This document shows, one piece after another, positions 17,401-27,022 of a stretch of DNA of 64,000 nt (position 1 is its first letter; every line of letters starts with the position of its first letter). The stretch comes from CAWCUZ01 sp963798795. Its GTDB lineage: Bacteria; Acidobacteriota; Vicinamibacteria; Vicinamibacterales; SCN-69-37. The stretch spans positions 620,001-684,000 of the forward strand of contig CAWCUZ010000002.1 in assembly GCA_963798795.1 (NCBI GenBank). Reading direction: 5' to 3'. The notes beneath the pieces are model-generated. The model was given only the letters and a program-made list of their open reading frames with translations. It was not told where the DNA came from and searched no databases. The translations under genes were made by a program, and so were the position numbers.

Positions 17401-17429
17401 GCCGCCGCGGTGCGACGTCGGAAGACGGT

Positions 17430-18554
17430 ATGACGATCATCCTCGTGGCGACGCTCGTCGCCGGCCTCGCACACTCCGCCGCGCTCCAGGCGCCGCAGGC
17501 CCAACCGGCGCCGCTCTCGCGGCTCGGCGACGGCTGGAAGCTGCTCGGCTCGGGGCACGCCGAAGACGCGTTGGCGATTGCCACTGACCTGCTGCTAAAG
17601 CAGCAGGAAACCCATCGCGCGATCGAGCTGGCGATTGCATCCGAGGTCGCGCTGAAGCGAGTCGAGGCGGCGCTCGATCGGTACGAGAAATGGCTCAAGC
17701 CGGGGGCATCGGAGGATCTGTATCTGCTCGGCGACATCGCCCAGGGCGCGCTCGTGCAGTTGGCCGACTCGCCGGATCCGTCGGTTCAGGCCGAGGCGCG
17801 CGCGCTGCTCGAGGTCCACGGCGTCATCAGCGCCGAGGCGGTCGCCCGGCCGATGGGCGGGCCGATGCTCGACGCCGCGCTCGCCCGCGTCGGCGATCGG
17901 GAGGCGATCGATCGCCTGGTGGCGCGCGCCAACCAGCCGATGGGACGCGAAGCGACGCTCGTCCTCGACGCGCTGGGCGACGCCAAAGCGAGCCAGGCCG
18001 CGCCCGCCGTCCGGCAACTGCTCGACGCGCCCGATCCCGCCGTGCGCGCGTCGGCGGCGCAGGCGCTCGGCAAGCTCGGCTCAGCGGACGACCTCCCGGC
18101 GTTGCGCAAGATGGCCGCGCAGCCCCAGACGCCGGCCGGCGCGTCAGCCGTCGTCGCGCTGTGGCGGCTGGGGGATTCCGGCGCCTCACAGCAGCTCGAT
18201 GCGCTCCTTCAGGGCGCGCCGGAGCTGCGGCTGATGGTGGCGCAGGCGCTTGGTGTTGGCGATGCGGCCCGGTGGTCCGAGGCCCTCACGCCGCTGCTGT
18301 CCGACCCGAGCCTGATGCTCCGGGTGCAGGCCGCCGTGCTCCTGACCCAGGCCAACGTCAACGTCCAGGCGGCGCAGGACGTCATCGCCCGGGCCATGGC
18401 GAGCGGCAATCCGGTCCTGACGGAGCAGGCGGGGCAGGTCTTTGGCGAGCCGGCGACGGCCAATCCGGCCGTCCTGCGGAAATTTCTGCGCGATCCAGAC
18501 CCGCGCGTCCGCCTGCGGGGGGCCAAGGGCCTGCTGACGCTCGTCGGCGGCTGA
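17430..18554 (+). CDS. Exported HEAT-repeat protein
   Basis: A signal peptide (MTIILVATLVAGLAHSAAL) precedes about 350 residues of alpha-helical repeats. From residue 180 these are regular HEAT/PBS-lyase-type units such as DPAVRASAAQALGKLGSADD and DPRVRLRGAKGLLTL, spaced about 30 residues apart. Such solenoids bind proteins; there is no catalytic motif. GGAAG five bases before ATG 17430 supports the start. It stands between a divergent methyltransferase and a secreted modular protein on the same strand, with no obvious partner. Confidence 0.8.
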   Translation: MTIILVATLVAGLAHSAALQAPQAQPAPLSRLGDGWKLLGSGHAEDALAIATDLLLKQQETHRAIELAIASEVALKRVEAALDRYEKWLKPGASEDLYLLGDIAQGALVQLADSPDPSVQAEARALLEVHGVISAEAVARPMGGPMLDAALARVGDREAIDRLVARANQPMGREATLVLDALGDAKASQAAPAVRQLLDAPDPAVRASAAQALGKLGSADDLPALRKMAAQPQTPAGASAVVALWRLGDSGASQQLDALLQGAPELRLMVAQALGVGDAARWSEALTPLLSDPSLMLRVQAAVLLTQANVNVQAAQDVIARAMASGNPVLTEQAGQVFGEPATANPAVLRKFLRDPDPRVRLRGAKGLLTLVGG

Positions 18555-18665
18555 AAACCGACTTTTTCAGGTTCCCTTCCATCGGGTCTTTGCCTTAATG
18601 TAGTGCGCGCTGGCAGCCGATACTCCTTGCGAAATCGCAGGAGTTTCCGAGCAGGCAAGGCTCCC

Positions 18666-20726
18666 ATGATCCCGATCACTCGTTGCCCGGTGCGGGCTTC
18701 GCAGCCCGCTGACTTCTCCCGCGCACAGGCGCGTTTCCCTGGCCGCGGCGTGGCGCTCGCGCTCGCCGCGCTCGCCACCCTCTGGCCGTCGATCGCGGCG
18801 GCGCAGACCGGGGCCCAGTCTCAGGGAGCGACGTTTCTCGCCGTGCCCGAGGACGGCGGCAACCTCCAGTACCGCCCGGATGCGGCGTTCGACGCCGTGC
18901 ACCAGGTGTACCTGGTCGTGTCGGCCAACTACGACCTCCGGGGCAAGTTCGTGGCCGCGGACGGCACGCCGCTCGGCGCACCATTCCCGATCGACCAGGG
19001 TGGCGTGTCGCAGCTGGTGCCGCGGGTCGCGTGGAGCGCCGACTCCGGGCTCTTCCTCGTGAGCTGGCTCGACTACCGGACGCCGGTCACGCAGGTCTAC
19101 GGGCGAATGGTGGCCTACAACGCCGGCGGCACGCCGTCCTTTCCGGCCGGCGAGTTCCTGGTCGGCACGGGTCAGGAAAACGTGCACGGGCAGATGGGCG
19201 CCGCGGTGGCGTATGCGACCGGCAGCCATCGGTTCCTGGTCGCCTGGATGGACCAGAACCAGTACGACATTTGGGGACAGGTGCTCGATGCGAACGGCGG
19301 AAGAATCGGCAGCCCGATTGACTACTCGAACTCGCCGATCTGGAACTCCGATCCGAGCGTGACCTACAACCCGGACCGGGACGAGTTCCTGGTGACCTAC
19401 ATCTCCTACCCCGGCGCGCAGGGCCTGGCGATGGCGGCCCGCGTCCGCGCGAGCGACGGGGCGCTCATGGCGGCGCCGGTCGCGTTCGGCGGCGGGCTGT
19501 CTGTCTACCTGGCGCAGGCGCAGTACGACTCGGTCAACAACCGGTACCTCGGCGCGTACTACCGCGACAACGGCACGAAGTACTTCGAAGCGCGATGGTT
19601 GAAGGACGACGGGACCCCCGATCCGCAGACGGGCCTGTTCCCGCTGGCGACCATCCCATGCGGGTCGTACGACGCGTTCAGCCTCAAACGGAATACGTCG
19701 ACGTCGAGCTACCTGGCCGCGTTCCACGGCTGCGACAGCCCCGACATGGCCTTCGCGGTGAATGCCGCCGGCACGCCCCAGGGAGTGTTCCAGGCCACGT
19801 TCGCATGCCCGACCTGCCAGGACTCGCACAACGTCGGCGACGGGAACGGCAACTTCAACCCCCGCATCGCGGTGAATACCGTCGGGCCGGAGTGGCTGCT
19901 CGTGACCGCCCGGAGTTTCACGGAAACCGTCGCGCAGCGGTTCCAGGGCACGGGAGGCGGCGGGTGCCTCTCGGGCTGTCCGCCGCCGCCCCCGCCGCAA
20001 TCGAACACGCGTATCAGCGTCGACCTGCCGGGACCAGGCGCCTCGCTCACGCAGCCGTTCATCGCGGCGGGCTGGGCAATTGACACCGGTTCGACGTCCG
20101 GAACGGGTGTGGATCGGGTCGACCTCTGGGCCGCGCCGTTGTCCGGCGGCGGCAATCCGCTCTTCGTCGGCACGCCGACCTACGGCGGGGCCCGTCCCGA
20201 CGTGGCGAGTGCGTATGCCAGTTCGCGGTTCACGAACTCCGGATGGGGCATGCTGGCGCAGAGCCTGTCGGCCGGCGGCTATCAGCTCCGCGCCTACCCG
20301 CACAGCACCGTCAGCGGCCAGTTCGGCGCCGCCGCGACCCGCGCCGTCACGGCCTTGATGAATCCGCGGATGACGGTGGAGGCGCCAGGCGAGAATTTTA
20401 CAACCGCCCCGACCGCACTGTTCTTCGTGACCGGCTGGGCACTCGACGCAGCAGCGGGAGCGGGCACCGGCGTCGACTCCGTACAGATTTGGGCGATTCC
20501 TGAGAACAGCCCGCCGGCACCCTTGTTCCTGGGTAGCGCCACTCTGGGCGGCGGCCGACAGGATGTGCTCGATGCGCTTGGATTGCCGAGCCATTTTCTC
20601 GGCTGCGGGTTCCTGTTGCCCGCCAGCCTGGGCACGCAGGGCAACTGGACGCTGATCGTCTACCTGCACAGCACCGTCAGCCACACGTGGGCGGCCGCGA
20701 GAATCGTGCACGTGAGGGTTCTCTAA
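18666..20726 (+). CDS. Secreted protein with repeat beta-propeller-like half and two GWA-D Ig-like domains
   Basis: ATG 18666 gives a product of 686 residues with an extended signal peptide (hydrophobic core VALALAALATLWPSIAAAQ). Residues 50-420 contain repeated strands of the form VAWSADSGLFLVSWLD, VAYATGSHRFLVAWMD and VTYNPDRDEFLVTYI, spaced about 55 residues and suggesting a propeller. A proline hinge (PPPPPPQSN) follows, then two copies of an Ig-like domain with GWAIDTGSTSGTGVDRVDLW and GWALDAAAGAGTGVDSVQIW. These are relatives of the GWALDD domain of the 29-52 kb family. It lacks the cysteine insertion and the terminal He_PIG-like domain. Export is clear; ligand unknown. Confidence 0.78.
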   Translation: MIPITRCPVRASQPADFSRAQARFPGRGVALALAALATLWPSIAAAQTGAQSQGATFLAVPEDGGNLQYRPDAAFDAVHQVYLVVSANYDLRGKFVAADGTPLGAPFPIDQGGVSQLVPRVAWSADSGLFLVSWLDYRTPVTQVYGRMVAYNAGGTPSFPAGEFLVGTGQENVHGQMGAAVAYATGSHRFLVAWMDQNQYDIWGQVLDANGGRIGSPIDYSNSPIWNSDPSVTYNPDRDEFLVTYISYPGAQGLAMAARVRASDGALMAAPVAFGGGLSVYLAQAQYDSVNNRYLGAYYRDNGTKYFEARWLKDDGTPDPQTGLFPLATIPCGSYDAFSLKRNTSTSSYLAAFHGCDSPDMAFAVNAAGTPQGVFQATFACPTCQDSHNVGDGNGNFNPRIAVNTVGPEWLLVTARSFTETVAQRFQGTGGGGCLSGCPPPPPPQSNTRISVDLPGPGASLTQPFIAAGWAIDTGSTSGTGVDRVDLWAAPLSGGGNPLFVGTPTYGGARPDVASAYASSRFTNSGWGMLAQSLSAGGYQLRAYPHSTVSGQFGAAATRAVTALMNPRMTVEAPGENFTTAPTALFFVTGWALDAAAGAGTGVDSVQIWAIPENSPPAPLFLGSATLGGGRQDVLDALGLPSHFLGCGFLLPASLGTQGNWTLIVYLHSTVSHTWAAARIVHVRVL

Positions 20727-20730
20727 GGCC

Positions 20731-22356
20731 CTAAGATCCCGGAACGGACGAGCACCCGCTCCCCGTCCGGCAGTAGAAGCTGAAGTAGCGGAACGGCGCC
20801 GGCGCGCCGGTCGGCATCGTCATCAGCCTGTACTGCTCGTGGAACGCCGGCAGCGCCCAGAGTTCGTGTTCTGATCGCAGGCGAAGCAGGCGCTCCATCT
20901 CTTCGGGCGCCACCATCGGATCGTCCCCCACCGCAACGTTGCCCATCAGGATGTAATCCGGCTGGCGCCCGAGCACGTACGCGCCGTCGCCTTTCTCGTG
21001 CCCGGCCCGGCCGGTGCCCATCGCGGCCGCCGGCGCGCGCGCGATGTGGGCGTCGGTCAGGCCGAGCATGTCGATGACGCGCCGGTCGGAAAAGTACGCG
21101 ACGGCTCCGGCGGGATTCGAGGCAACCACGGCGTCGGGCGCCGTGTGCGCGGCGAGCCAGTCCCCCGCGATGCGGCATTTCGCCAGGAAGAAGTTGTCGC
21201 CCGTGCGATACGGCGCGGCGGCCGGATTGGGATGCCGGTAGAGGTCGATGGTCTGGCCGGCCCCGGTCACCGCGAGCGCGGCGACGAGGGCGGCGAGGAG
21301 GGCGACCCGTCCGGCGCGGGGCACGCCTGCGCGCGGCTCGAGACAGCCGGCGATGACGGCCACGCCTTCCTGGGCCAGCAACGCGATCGCCGGCACGATG
21401 AAGGCGTAGAACCGGATCAGCGCCAGGCCGTCGCCGCCGATGGCGACGACATAGATCGTCCAGACCGAGGCCGCCACGAAGGCGCCGCGCACGGCCGGCT
21501 TCGTCTGGCGGGCGATCCAGCGGAACCCGATGACCGCCGCCAGGATCGGCCCGCCGCACTGGTCCCAGAAGCGTCTCGTGTACGACAGCCCGCGGTGCAA
21601 CTGCTCCGCGGTGTAGCCGACCTTGGCGTACGACGTGTTCGGCAGCCAGTCGCCGTAGTACCCGTGCCGCCACAGCAGGTAGGCCAGGTATCCTCCGCCG
21701 AACACGCCGGCCCATCGCAGGTTCGCGCGGCCGAGCAGCGGCTGGCGGCGGCGCAGCGACTCGTAGGCCCGCCACAGGCCGAGCGCGCCGACCATCACGA
21801 ACCCGTCGGCACGGGTGAGCGCGATGAGCAGCGCCATCAGGGCCGTCCGGATCTCGCCGCGGCCCGCGTGAATCTCGCGGTCCTGCGCGTCGATCGCCAC
21901 GACCACGAAGAACGCGAACATCGTCGTCTCGAGTCCCCCGGTGGACCAGGCCGTGAAGGAGCTCTGGGTCGCCATCAGCAACGGCGCAATCAGCAGGAGC
22001 CAGCGCCACTCCGGGTGGTGCCGCCGCGCCAGCCGGACGAGCACCACCATCGTCGCGATCCCGAGCGCGAGCCCGAGCGCCTGTGAGACACGGGCGATAT
22101 CGGCGTGGCGCAGCACCGCCATGATCCCGGCGAGCACCATCACCCACAGGAAGTTGGTGTAGCCCTCCACGCGCTCGCCGGCGTTGTAGACGAGCCCGTG
22201 CCCGCGGAGCAGGTTCTTCACGTACTGAAACGAGATGTAGGCGTCGTCGCCGAAGTACCCGAGCCACAGCGCATGCGCGAGGTAGAGCCCGACGACGACG
22301 ACGAAGGCCAGCGTGAGAACGGGGAACGCCCTGGCGGATGTGCGTCTCGCGGCCAC
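20731..22356 (-). CDS. Polytopic GT-C glycosyltransferase, AftB-like
   Basis: The 541-residue membrane protein starts at GTG 22356. Its first loop, YFGDDAYISFQYVKNLLRGHGLVYN then ERVEGYTNFLWV, is the hallmark acidic loop of the arabinofuranosyltransferase AftB-like and related GT-C families that use polyprenyl-phosphate sugars. Ten or so hydrophobic helices follow, then a soluble periplasmic tail from about residue 380 (DNFFLAKCRIAGDWLAAH). It probably transfers a sugar from a lipid donor on the periplasmic side. It is 17 bases downstream of another membrane protein gene, likely co-transcribed, and ends 4 bases from a convergent gene. Family-level confidence is good; the sugar is not known. 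Confidence 0.8.
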   Translation of the reverse strand: MAARRTSARAFPVLTLAFVVVVGLYLAHALWLGYFGDDAYISFQYVKNLLRGHGLVYNAGERVEGYTNFLWVMVLAGIMAVLRHADIARVSQALGLALGIATMVVLVRLARRHHPEWRWLLLIAPLLMATQSSFTAWSTGGLETTMFAFFVVVAIDAQDREIHAGRGEIRTALMALLIALTRADGFVMVGALGLWRAYESLRRRQPLLGRANLRWAGVFGGGYLAYLLWRHGYYGDWLPNTSYAKVGYTAEQLHRGLSYTRRFWDQCGGPILAAVIGFRWIARQTKPAVRGAFVAASVWTIYVVAIGGDGLALIRFYAFIVPAIALLAQEGVAVIAGCLEPRAGVPRAGRVALLAALVAALAVTGAGQTIDLYRHPNPAAAPYRTGDNFFLAKCRIAGDWLAAHTAPDAVVASNPAGAVAYFSDRRVIDMLGLTDAHIARAPAAAMGTGRAGHEKGDGAYVLGRQPDYILMGNVAVGDDPMVAPEEMERLLRLRSEHELWALPAFHEQYRLMTMPTGAPAPFRYFSFYCRTGSGCSSVPGS

Positions 22357-22372
22357 GTCAGAGGATTGTCGC

Positions 22373-23710
22373 CTATTCCTGCTGGCGGACGGACGTCCAG
22401 TTGAAGAGGTTGAAGTTCTGGTCGCTCGGCCCGGCGCGCCACGCGCGCACGATCTGGAGGTCCGTCCACTCCCACAGGCGCTCGTGGTGTGTATCGACGT
22501 CCGCCGGATCGGTGTTCCAGCGATCCGCGAAGAAGGCGCCCGTGCCGGCGACGACGATCGACCAGACGAGCGCGGCCGCGAACAGTCCGCGCACGAATCG
22601 GCGGCTGAACACCGCGAGCGCCATCGCGGCGGATGGCGCGAGCAGCACCAGCATGTCCACCAGGTAGCGCGGCCCGAACGTGTGGCCGCCCCACCAGACG
22701 GAGTACGCGGAGTAGACGGCGTACTGGACGAGCGCGGCGCCGGCGATCCACGCGGCGCCGCAATCGCGCAGCCGTCGCAGGCTGGCGGGGACGCCGGCAA
22801 GCGCGATCAACACGACCGGGCTGAAAATGAGCAGGCCGCGGTTCGGCGACACGAGCAGGCCCGCGGCGCCGACCCAGGGCGCCGCGCTGAGCGAACCGGT
22901 CACGCCGTGGAGCACCGGATGCAGGCTCTCGAGCCGCGGCACGGCGCCGAGCGGACTGCCGAACCAGTGCCATTGCACCGCGAACAGCGCACCCACGGCC
23001 ACCGCCGTGCCGGCCAGCGGTCCGGCGGCGCGGCGCCAGCCCGCGCGGACCAGCAGACCGGCGCCCAGCACCGCCACGGCGGGCAGCGTCTGCAGGCGTG
23101 CGGTGGCCGCCAGCGCCAGGCCGGCCGCCCCCAGCCACCTGTGGCGCGCGGCCAGATCCGGATCGGTGCGAGTCCACCCGTAGAGCGTCAACGCAAAACC
23201 CAGCGCCACCAGGTCGTGCTGACCCAGGGTGCGGCTGGCGACGATCCAGAGGTTCGTCCCGGCTCCGAGTCCGATGCTGACCCACAGCGCGGCGGCGGGA
23301 GGCGCGAAGCGCCGCAGGGTCAGGAACACCAGCACGACGGCGGTCGCGGTGGTGGCCGATGCGGTGAGCACGGCAATGAGGTTGGCGGCCCGCGGGGCGT
23401 CGAGATCGACGCCGACTGCCCGGAGCAGCCCGGCCGTCACGGCGCCGGTCAGCGCGGGTGTCGGCGAATAGGCCGAGCGATAGTGCCCCTGCCGATCCCG
23501 GGCGAACGACGGCCGGTCGGCAAGCGGCGGCGCGCGCCGGACGTCACGGTCGACGGCCAGGGTTCCATCGAGCACCAGCGCCCGCGCCGCGAACTTGGAT
23601 GGCTGCGAATCGATGCCGCCGATCTCGCGGCCGTCGCTGTTGTACAGAGCGAAGAGCGCCAGCCAGAGCAGCAGGGCGGGCCAGGGCCGGCGACTGGGCG
23701 AATGGAACAC
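22373..23710 (-). CDS. Polytopic membrane protein, putative GT-C glycosyltransferase
   Basis: This is a 445-residue protein with about ten transmembrane helices starting at GTG 23710. The first periplasmic loop has DGREIGGIDSQPSKFAARAL, and a conserved later segment reads WWGGHTFGPRYLVDMLVLL. Such GGxxxGPRYL motifs occur in mannosyltransferase-like integral membrane proteins of uncertain activity. It lacks the clear DD loop of its downstream neighbour. Its position suggests a pair acting on the same periplasmic glycan. I am sure it is an integral membrane protein, less so that it is a transferase. Confidence 0.72.
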   Translation of the reverse strand: MFHSPSRRPWPALLLWLALFALYNSDGREIGGIDSQPSKFAARALVLDGTLAVDRDVRRAPPLADRPSFARDRQGHYRSAYSPTPALTGAVTAGLLRAVGVDLDAPRAANLIAVLTASATTATAVVLVFLTLRRFAPPAAALWVSIGLGAGTNLWIVASRTLGQHDLVALGFALTLYGWTRTDPDLAARHRWLGAAGLALAATARLQTLPAVAVLGAGLLVRAGWRRAAGPLAGTAVAVGALFAVQWHWFGSPLGAVPRLESLHPVLHGVTGSLSAAPWVGAAGLLVSPNRGLLIFSPVVLIALAGVPASLRRLRDCGAAWIAGAALVQYAVYSAYSVWWGGHTFGPRYLVDMLVLLAPSAAMALAVFSRRFVRGLFAAALVWSIVVAGTGAFFADRWNTDPADVDTHHERLWEWTDLQIVRAWRAGPSDQNFNLFNWTSVRQQE

Positions 23711-23733
23711 GCCTGCATACTAGCGGACCTGAA

Positions 23734-23767
23734 GATTTGCGATTCGTGATTTGTGATTTGTGATTTA
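23734..23767. repeat. Short tandem GATTTGTGA-type repeat
   Basis: About four imperfect 9-bp units (GATTTGCGA, TTCGTGATTTGTGATTTGTG) lie just upstream of the membrane-protein gene and between two divergent transcription units. This AT-rich microsatellite contrasts with its GC-rich surroundings. Confidence 0.75.
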
Positions 23768-25624
23768 CGCTTGGCGGGGCAAGCGCGGCCAGTCCCCCCA
23801 TTCAGGTAGAATCCTCCTGCCAGGTGCGCGACGCCGTCGGCTGGCCAGGGTCCACCTGGTTTTACAGGAAGTTTGCTCATGTCCCGCTCGACCCGCTTCG
23901 GGACGGTCCTCGTTGTTTCTTCCGCAATTGGGTGGTTCAGCAGCGCGGCTGCGCGGCCCGTCCTCGGGCAGGGCTCGAGCGAGTACGTGTTCTCGACGTA
24001 CGCGGGGGTGCGCGACAGCCCGGGGAGTGTGGATGGCACGGGGAGGGCGGCGCGGTTCCACGGTCCGGCCAAGGCCGCAGCAGACTCCCTTGGAAACGTC
24101 TACGTGGCTGACACAACCAACCACACGATCCGCCGGATCACACCGGCTGGGGCCGTCACGACATTCGCAGGGCTTGCAGGCAGCCAGGGTAGCGCGGATG
24201 GTGTCGGTCGAGCGCCCGGTTCCGCAATCCGGAGGGGCTGGACGTCGACAGCAGCGACAACCTGTATGTTGCTGACAAGTACAACTGCACGATCCGGAAG
24301 ATCACGCCAGGTGCAGTGGTCACGACGATTGCCGGAGCTGCACAGAGCTGCGGGAGCACCGACGGCATTGCGGCCAATGCCCGATTCTCGAGTCCGGCCG
24401 GCGTAACAGTGGACGCCACGGGCACGCTGTTCGTTGCAGACACGGGCAATCACACCATCCGAAAGATCGTCGCCGGCGTGGTCACGACGTTCGCCGGAAC
24501 GGCCGGGAGCAGTGGCAGCGCCGATGGTGCGGGGTCGGCTGCCCGCTTCTTTCTTCCTACCGACGTCGTGGTCGACCACAACGGCAGTGTTTATGTCGCC
24601 GACAGCACGAACTACACGATCCGGAAGATCGATCCGGATGGGAATGTGACGACACTTGCGGGCGTCGCAGGTTCGTCCGGGTCGGCGGATGGCACGGGGA
24701 ATGCGGCCCGTTTCCGGTCACCGCTTGGTCTGGACGTCGACAGCGCCGGAACGGTGTATGTGGCCGACGCCGACCGCTATTCCATTCGCGTTGTGACGCC
24801 GGCCGGGGTTGTAACGACGCTGGCCGGAGCGGCGGGCGCCCCCGGCACTGCGGATGGCGTCGGCGGGGCGGCGAGGTTCAGGCATCCTTCGGATGTGGCG
24901 GCTGACTCCGCGGGCAATCTGTTCGTGCCGGACTCCCAGAGTCACACGATTCGGCGAATCGCAGCCGGTGCGGTCGTCACGACGTTTGCAGGAAGCCCGC
25001 CGAGCCCTGGCAGCGTGGACGGACCCGCTCTGGAGGCACAGTTCGACGGCCCGGACGGAGTAACGGTCGGCCCGGACGGCACCCTATACGTTGCCGACAC
25101 CCTGAATCAAACCATCCGCGAGATTTCTCCGGCCGGGATCGTGAGCACCCTTGCCGGCGTTGCTGGCCAGAGTGGCGGAGCCGATGGCACCGGGTCGAAT
25201 GCGAACTTCTACTACCCCACCGCCGTGAAGCTCGGGCCCGACGGAAACCTGTATGTCGCGGACAGCTACAACGACACGATTCGGCGAGTGACGCCGGCGG
25301 GAGTAGTGACGACGATCGCCGGGACCGCCGGCCAGTCGGGTAGCACCGACGGTATGGGAGCCGATGCCCGATTCTACCACCCAACTGATCTGGCAGTCGA
25401 TCCCGATGGTGTGATCTACGTGGCAGATTACCAGAACCGCACCATACGAAGGATCGCGACGGACGGTACGGTAATCACTGTCGCTGGCCTCGCGGGCCAG
25501 ACAGGGACCGCCGACGGACTTGGTTCGAATGCGCGCTTTCGTGGTCCCGATGCTGTCGCTGTTGAAGCGGACAAGACCCTATGGGTCGGCGATTCCACCG
25601 CGGTCAGGCAGATTACGCCCGCGG

Positions 25625-25632
25625 GACTGGTG
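25625..25632. repeat. Left copy of 8-bp target-site duplication
   Basis: GACTGGTG at the left border of the IS is repeated exactly at 27015-27022. Eight bases is the usual duplication length for IS256-family transposition. It encodes part of the NHL gene's GLV codons. Confidence 0.9.
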
Positions 25633-25657
25633 GGATCTGTCCCGAGTCTTGTGGAAA
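25633..25657 (+). repeat. IS left terminal inverted repeat
   Basis: Twenty-five bases beginning GGATCTGTCCCGAGTCTTG match the right end (26990-27014, reverse strand) with two mismatches. The TTGTGGAAA block at the inner side is perfectly conserved. Confidence 0.9.
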
Positions 25658-25705
25658 AGCGTTCTGGCGTAACGCCCCTGCGGAACGACGGCTGACTTTA
25701 CTTCC

Positions 25706-26914
25706 TTACGCGGCCTGAGACCACTGCTCCTTTACGAGAAACGCGGCGAGGTCCTGGTGCCCATCGATCTTGCGGAACACGATCTGCCCGACGGCGACCA
25801 AGCCGAAGAGGACGGTGAGGGCCGCGCCTTCGGTACTGAAGGAGGCCTGGGTCTTGGTGCGCCGGCGGAATTCGCGGTTGAGATTCTCCAGAGCGTTCGT
25901 CGTGCGCAGCGACTTCCACATCGCCTTCGGGAAGCGGTAGAACGTGAGCAGGTCGAGGCCGCCTTCCTCCAGCGACCGCGCGACGGGGGCGCAGAGTCCC
26001 GCCCACTTCTTCAGACACGCGTCGTACGCCGCCCGCGCCGCCAGGCCATCGGCCGCGTAGATGATGCGGTGGTAATCACGACGCAACTCCGGCCGCGCAT
26101 GGACGGGACACGCGTCCTCGAGATTCCGGCCCTTGTGCGTCGTGCAGCGTTGCACCTGCACCGTGGGCCACGCCTCCAGCGCCTTCTTCAGGCCGGCGTG
26201 CCCGTCGGTGACGACCAGCAGCGGCGCCGGCAGGCCGCGGCGCTGCAGATCGGCGAGCAGGCCGCTCCACGACGCGGTCGCCTCCGCCGCGGCGAGCTGC
26301 AGCGCGACCAGCTGTTTCTGGCCGTCTTCGGTGACCCCGAGCGCCGCCAACACGGGCACACTGATGACACGACCAGCCAGACGGACGCGCAAATGCAGCG
26401 CATCCAAGAACAACACGCCGTAGCGCTCGCCGGTCCAGGGCCGCTGCTGCCACGTCACGAACAGATCTCTCACGCGCGCGACCACGCGCGACACCGCGCT
26501 CTTCGAGAAATGCGCCTCGCCGAACAGCGGCTTCAGCGCTGTGCGAATGCGCCGGCTGTTGACGCCGCCGAAATAGCAGCCCAACAGCGCGTCATCGACC
26601 TCGCGCGTCCGTCGGGCATACCGCGGCACCACGGTGCTCTGAAACTCCTGCACGCGCCCGTCGGCCGCGCGGAGCCGTGCCCGCGGGACCGTGATCGCGC
26701 GCGTCCCTTCGCGGGTCGTCAGCGTGCGCTCGGTCGTGCCGTGCCGATACCCGCGGCGCGCTGGCGTCCGGACATGGTCCTCGGCACCCAGCGCGGCGAG
26801 GAGTTCCTCCTCGAGCACGGTTTCGATGGCGCGACGAACCCCGTCGCGCAGCTTGGCCTGAAGATCCTGACGGAACTGAAGAACGGTTGTGAGGGCTGTG
26901 CTACTGTCCTGCAT
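25706..26914 (-). CDS. IS256-family (mutator-type) DDE transposase
   Basis: A 402-residue transposase, full length for the family. GGAGGATTACGCC directly before ATG 26914 is a strong ribosome-binding site. Family features visible are the N-terminal RRGYRHGTTERTL region, the catalytic aspartate strands around YGVLFLDALHLRVR and LLVVTDGHAGLKKAL, the CxxH-like segment QRCTTHKGRNL, and the late glutamate region TTNALENLNREFRRRTK. It would catalyse cut-and-paste or copy-out movement of the surrounding element. No frame breaks are visible, so the enzyme may be active. Confidence 0.95.
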   Translation of the reverse strand: MQDSSTALTTVLQFRQDLQAKLRDGVRRAIETVLEEELLAALGAEDHVRTPARRGYRHGTTERTLTTREGTRAITVPRARLRAADGRVQEFQSTVVPRYARRTREVDDALLGCYFGGVNSRRIRTALKPLFGEAHFSKSAVSRVVARVRDLFVTWQQRPWTGERYGVLFLDALHLRVRLAGRVISVPVLAALGVTEDGQKQLVALQLAAAEATASWSGLLADLQRRGLPAPLLVVTDGHAGLKKALEAWPTVQVQRCTTHKGRNLEDACPVHARPELRRDYHRIIYAADGLAARAAYDACLKKWAGLCAPVARSLEEGGLDLLTFYRFPKAMWKSLRTTNALENLNREFRRRTKTQASFSTEGAALTVLFGLVAVGQIVFRKIDGHQDLAAFLVKEQWSQAA

Positions 26915-26989
26915 GGCGTAATCCTCCGCACCGCTTGCCGGCGGTGAACTGCTGGTTTGCAACTCAGCAGGAGGTTACGCCATTTTCAA

Positions 26990-27014
26990 TTTCCACAAGA
27001 CCCGGGACGGATCC
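26990..27014 (-). repeat. IS right terminal inverted repeat
   Basis: Read on the minus strand it begins GGATCCGTCCCGGGTCTTG and pairs with the left end at 25633-25657. Confidence 0.9.
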
Positions 27015-27022
27015 GACTGGTG
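27015..27022. repeat. Right copy of 8-bp target-site duplication
   Basis: GACTGGTG is identical to 25625-25632 and continues directly into the second part of the interrupted NHL gene. Confidence 0.9.

Larger units (their letters stand above)
25633..27014. mobile_element. Intact IS256-family insertion sequence, 1,382 bp
   Basis: The element has terminal inverted repeats: the left end reads GGATCTGTCCCGAG and the right end, on the other strand, GGATCCGTCCCGGG. They match at 23 of the first 25 positions, and an inner shared block TGGCGTAAC follows. A single transposase gene on the minus strand fills it. Exact 8-bp target duplications flank it. Removing it restores the reading frame of the host gene, so it is a recent and unrearranged insertion. 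Confidence 0.95.

Noticed and set aside
23879..25632. Second independent gene start at 24316 inside the NHL region
   Set aside because: The in-frame GTG there is in the middle of an NHL repeat; a missing base near 24211 explains the split and no ribosome-binding site is seen.
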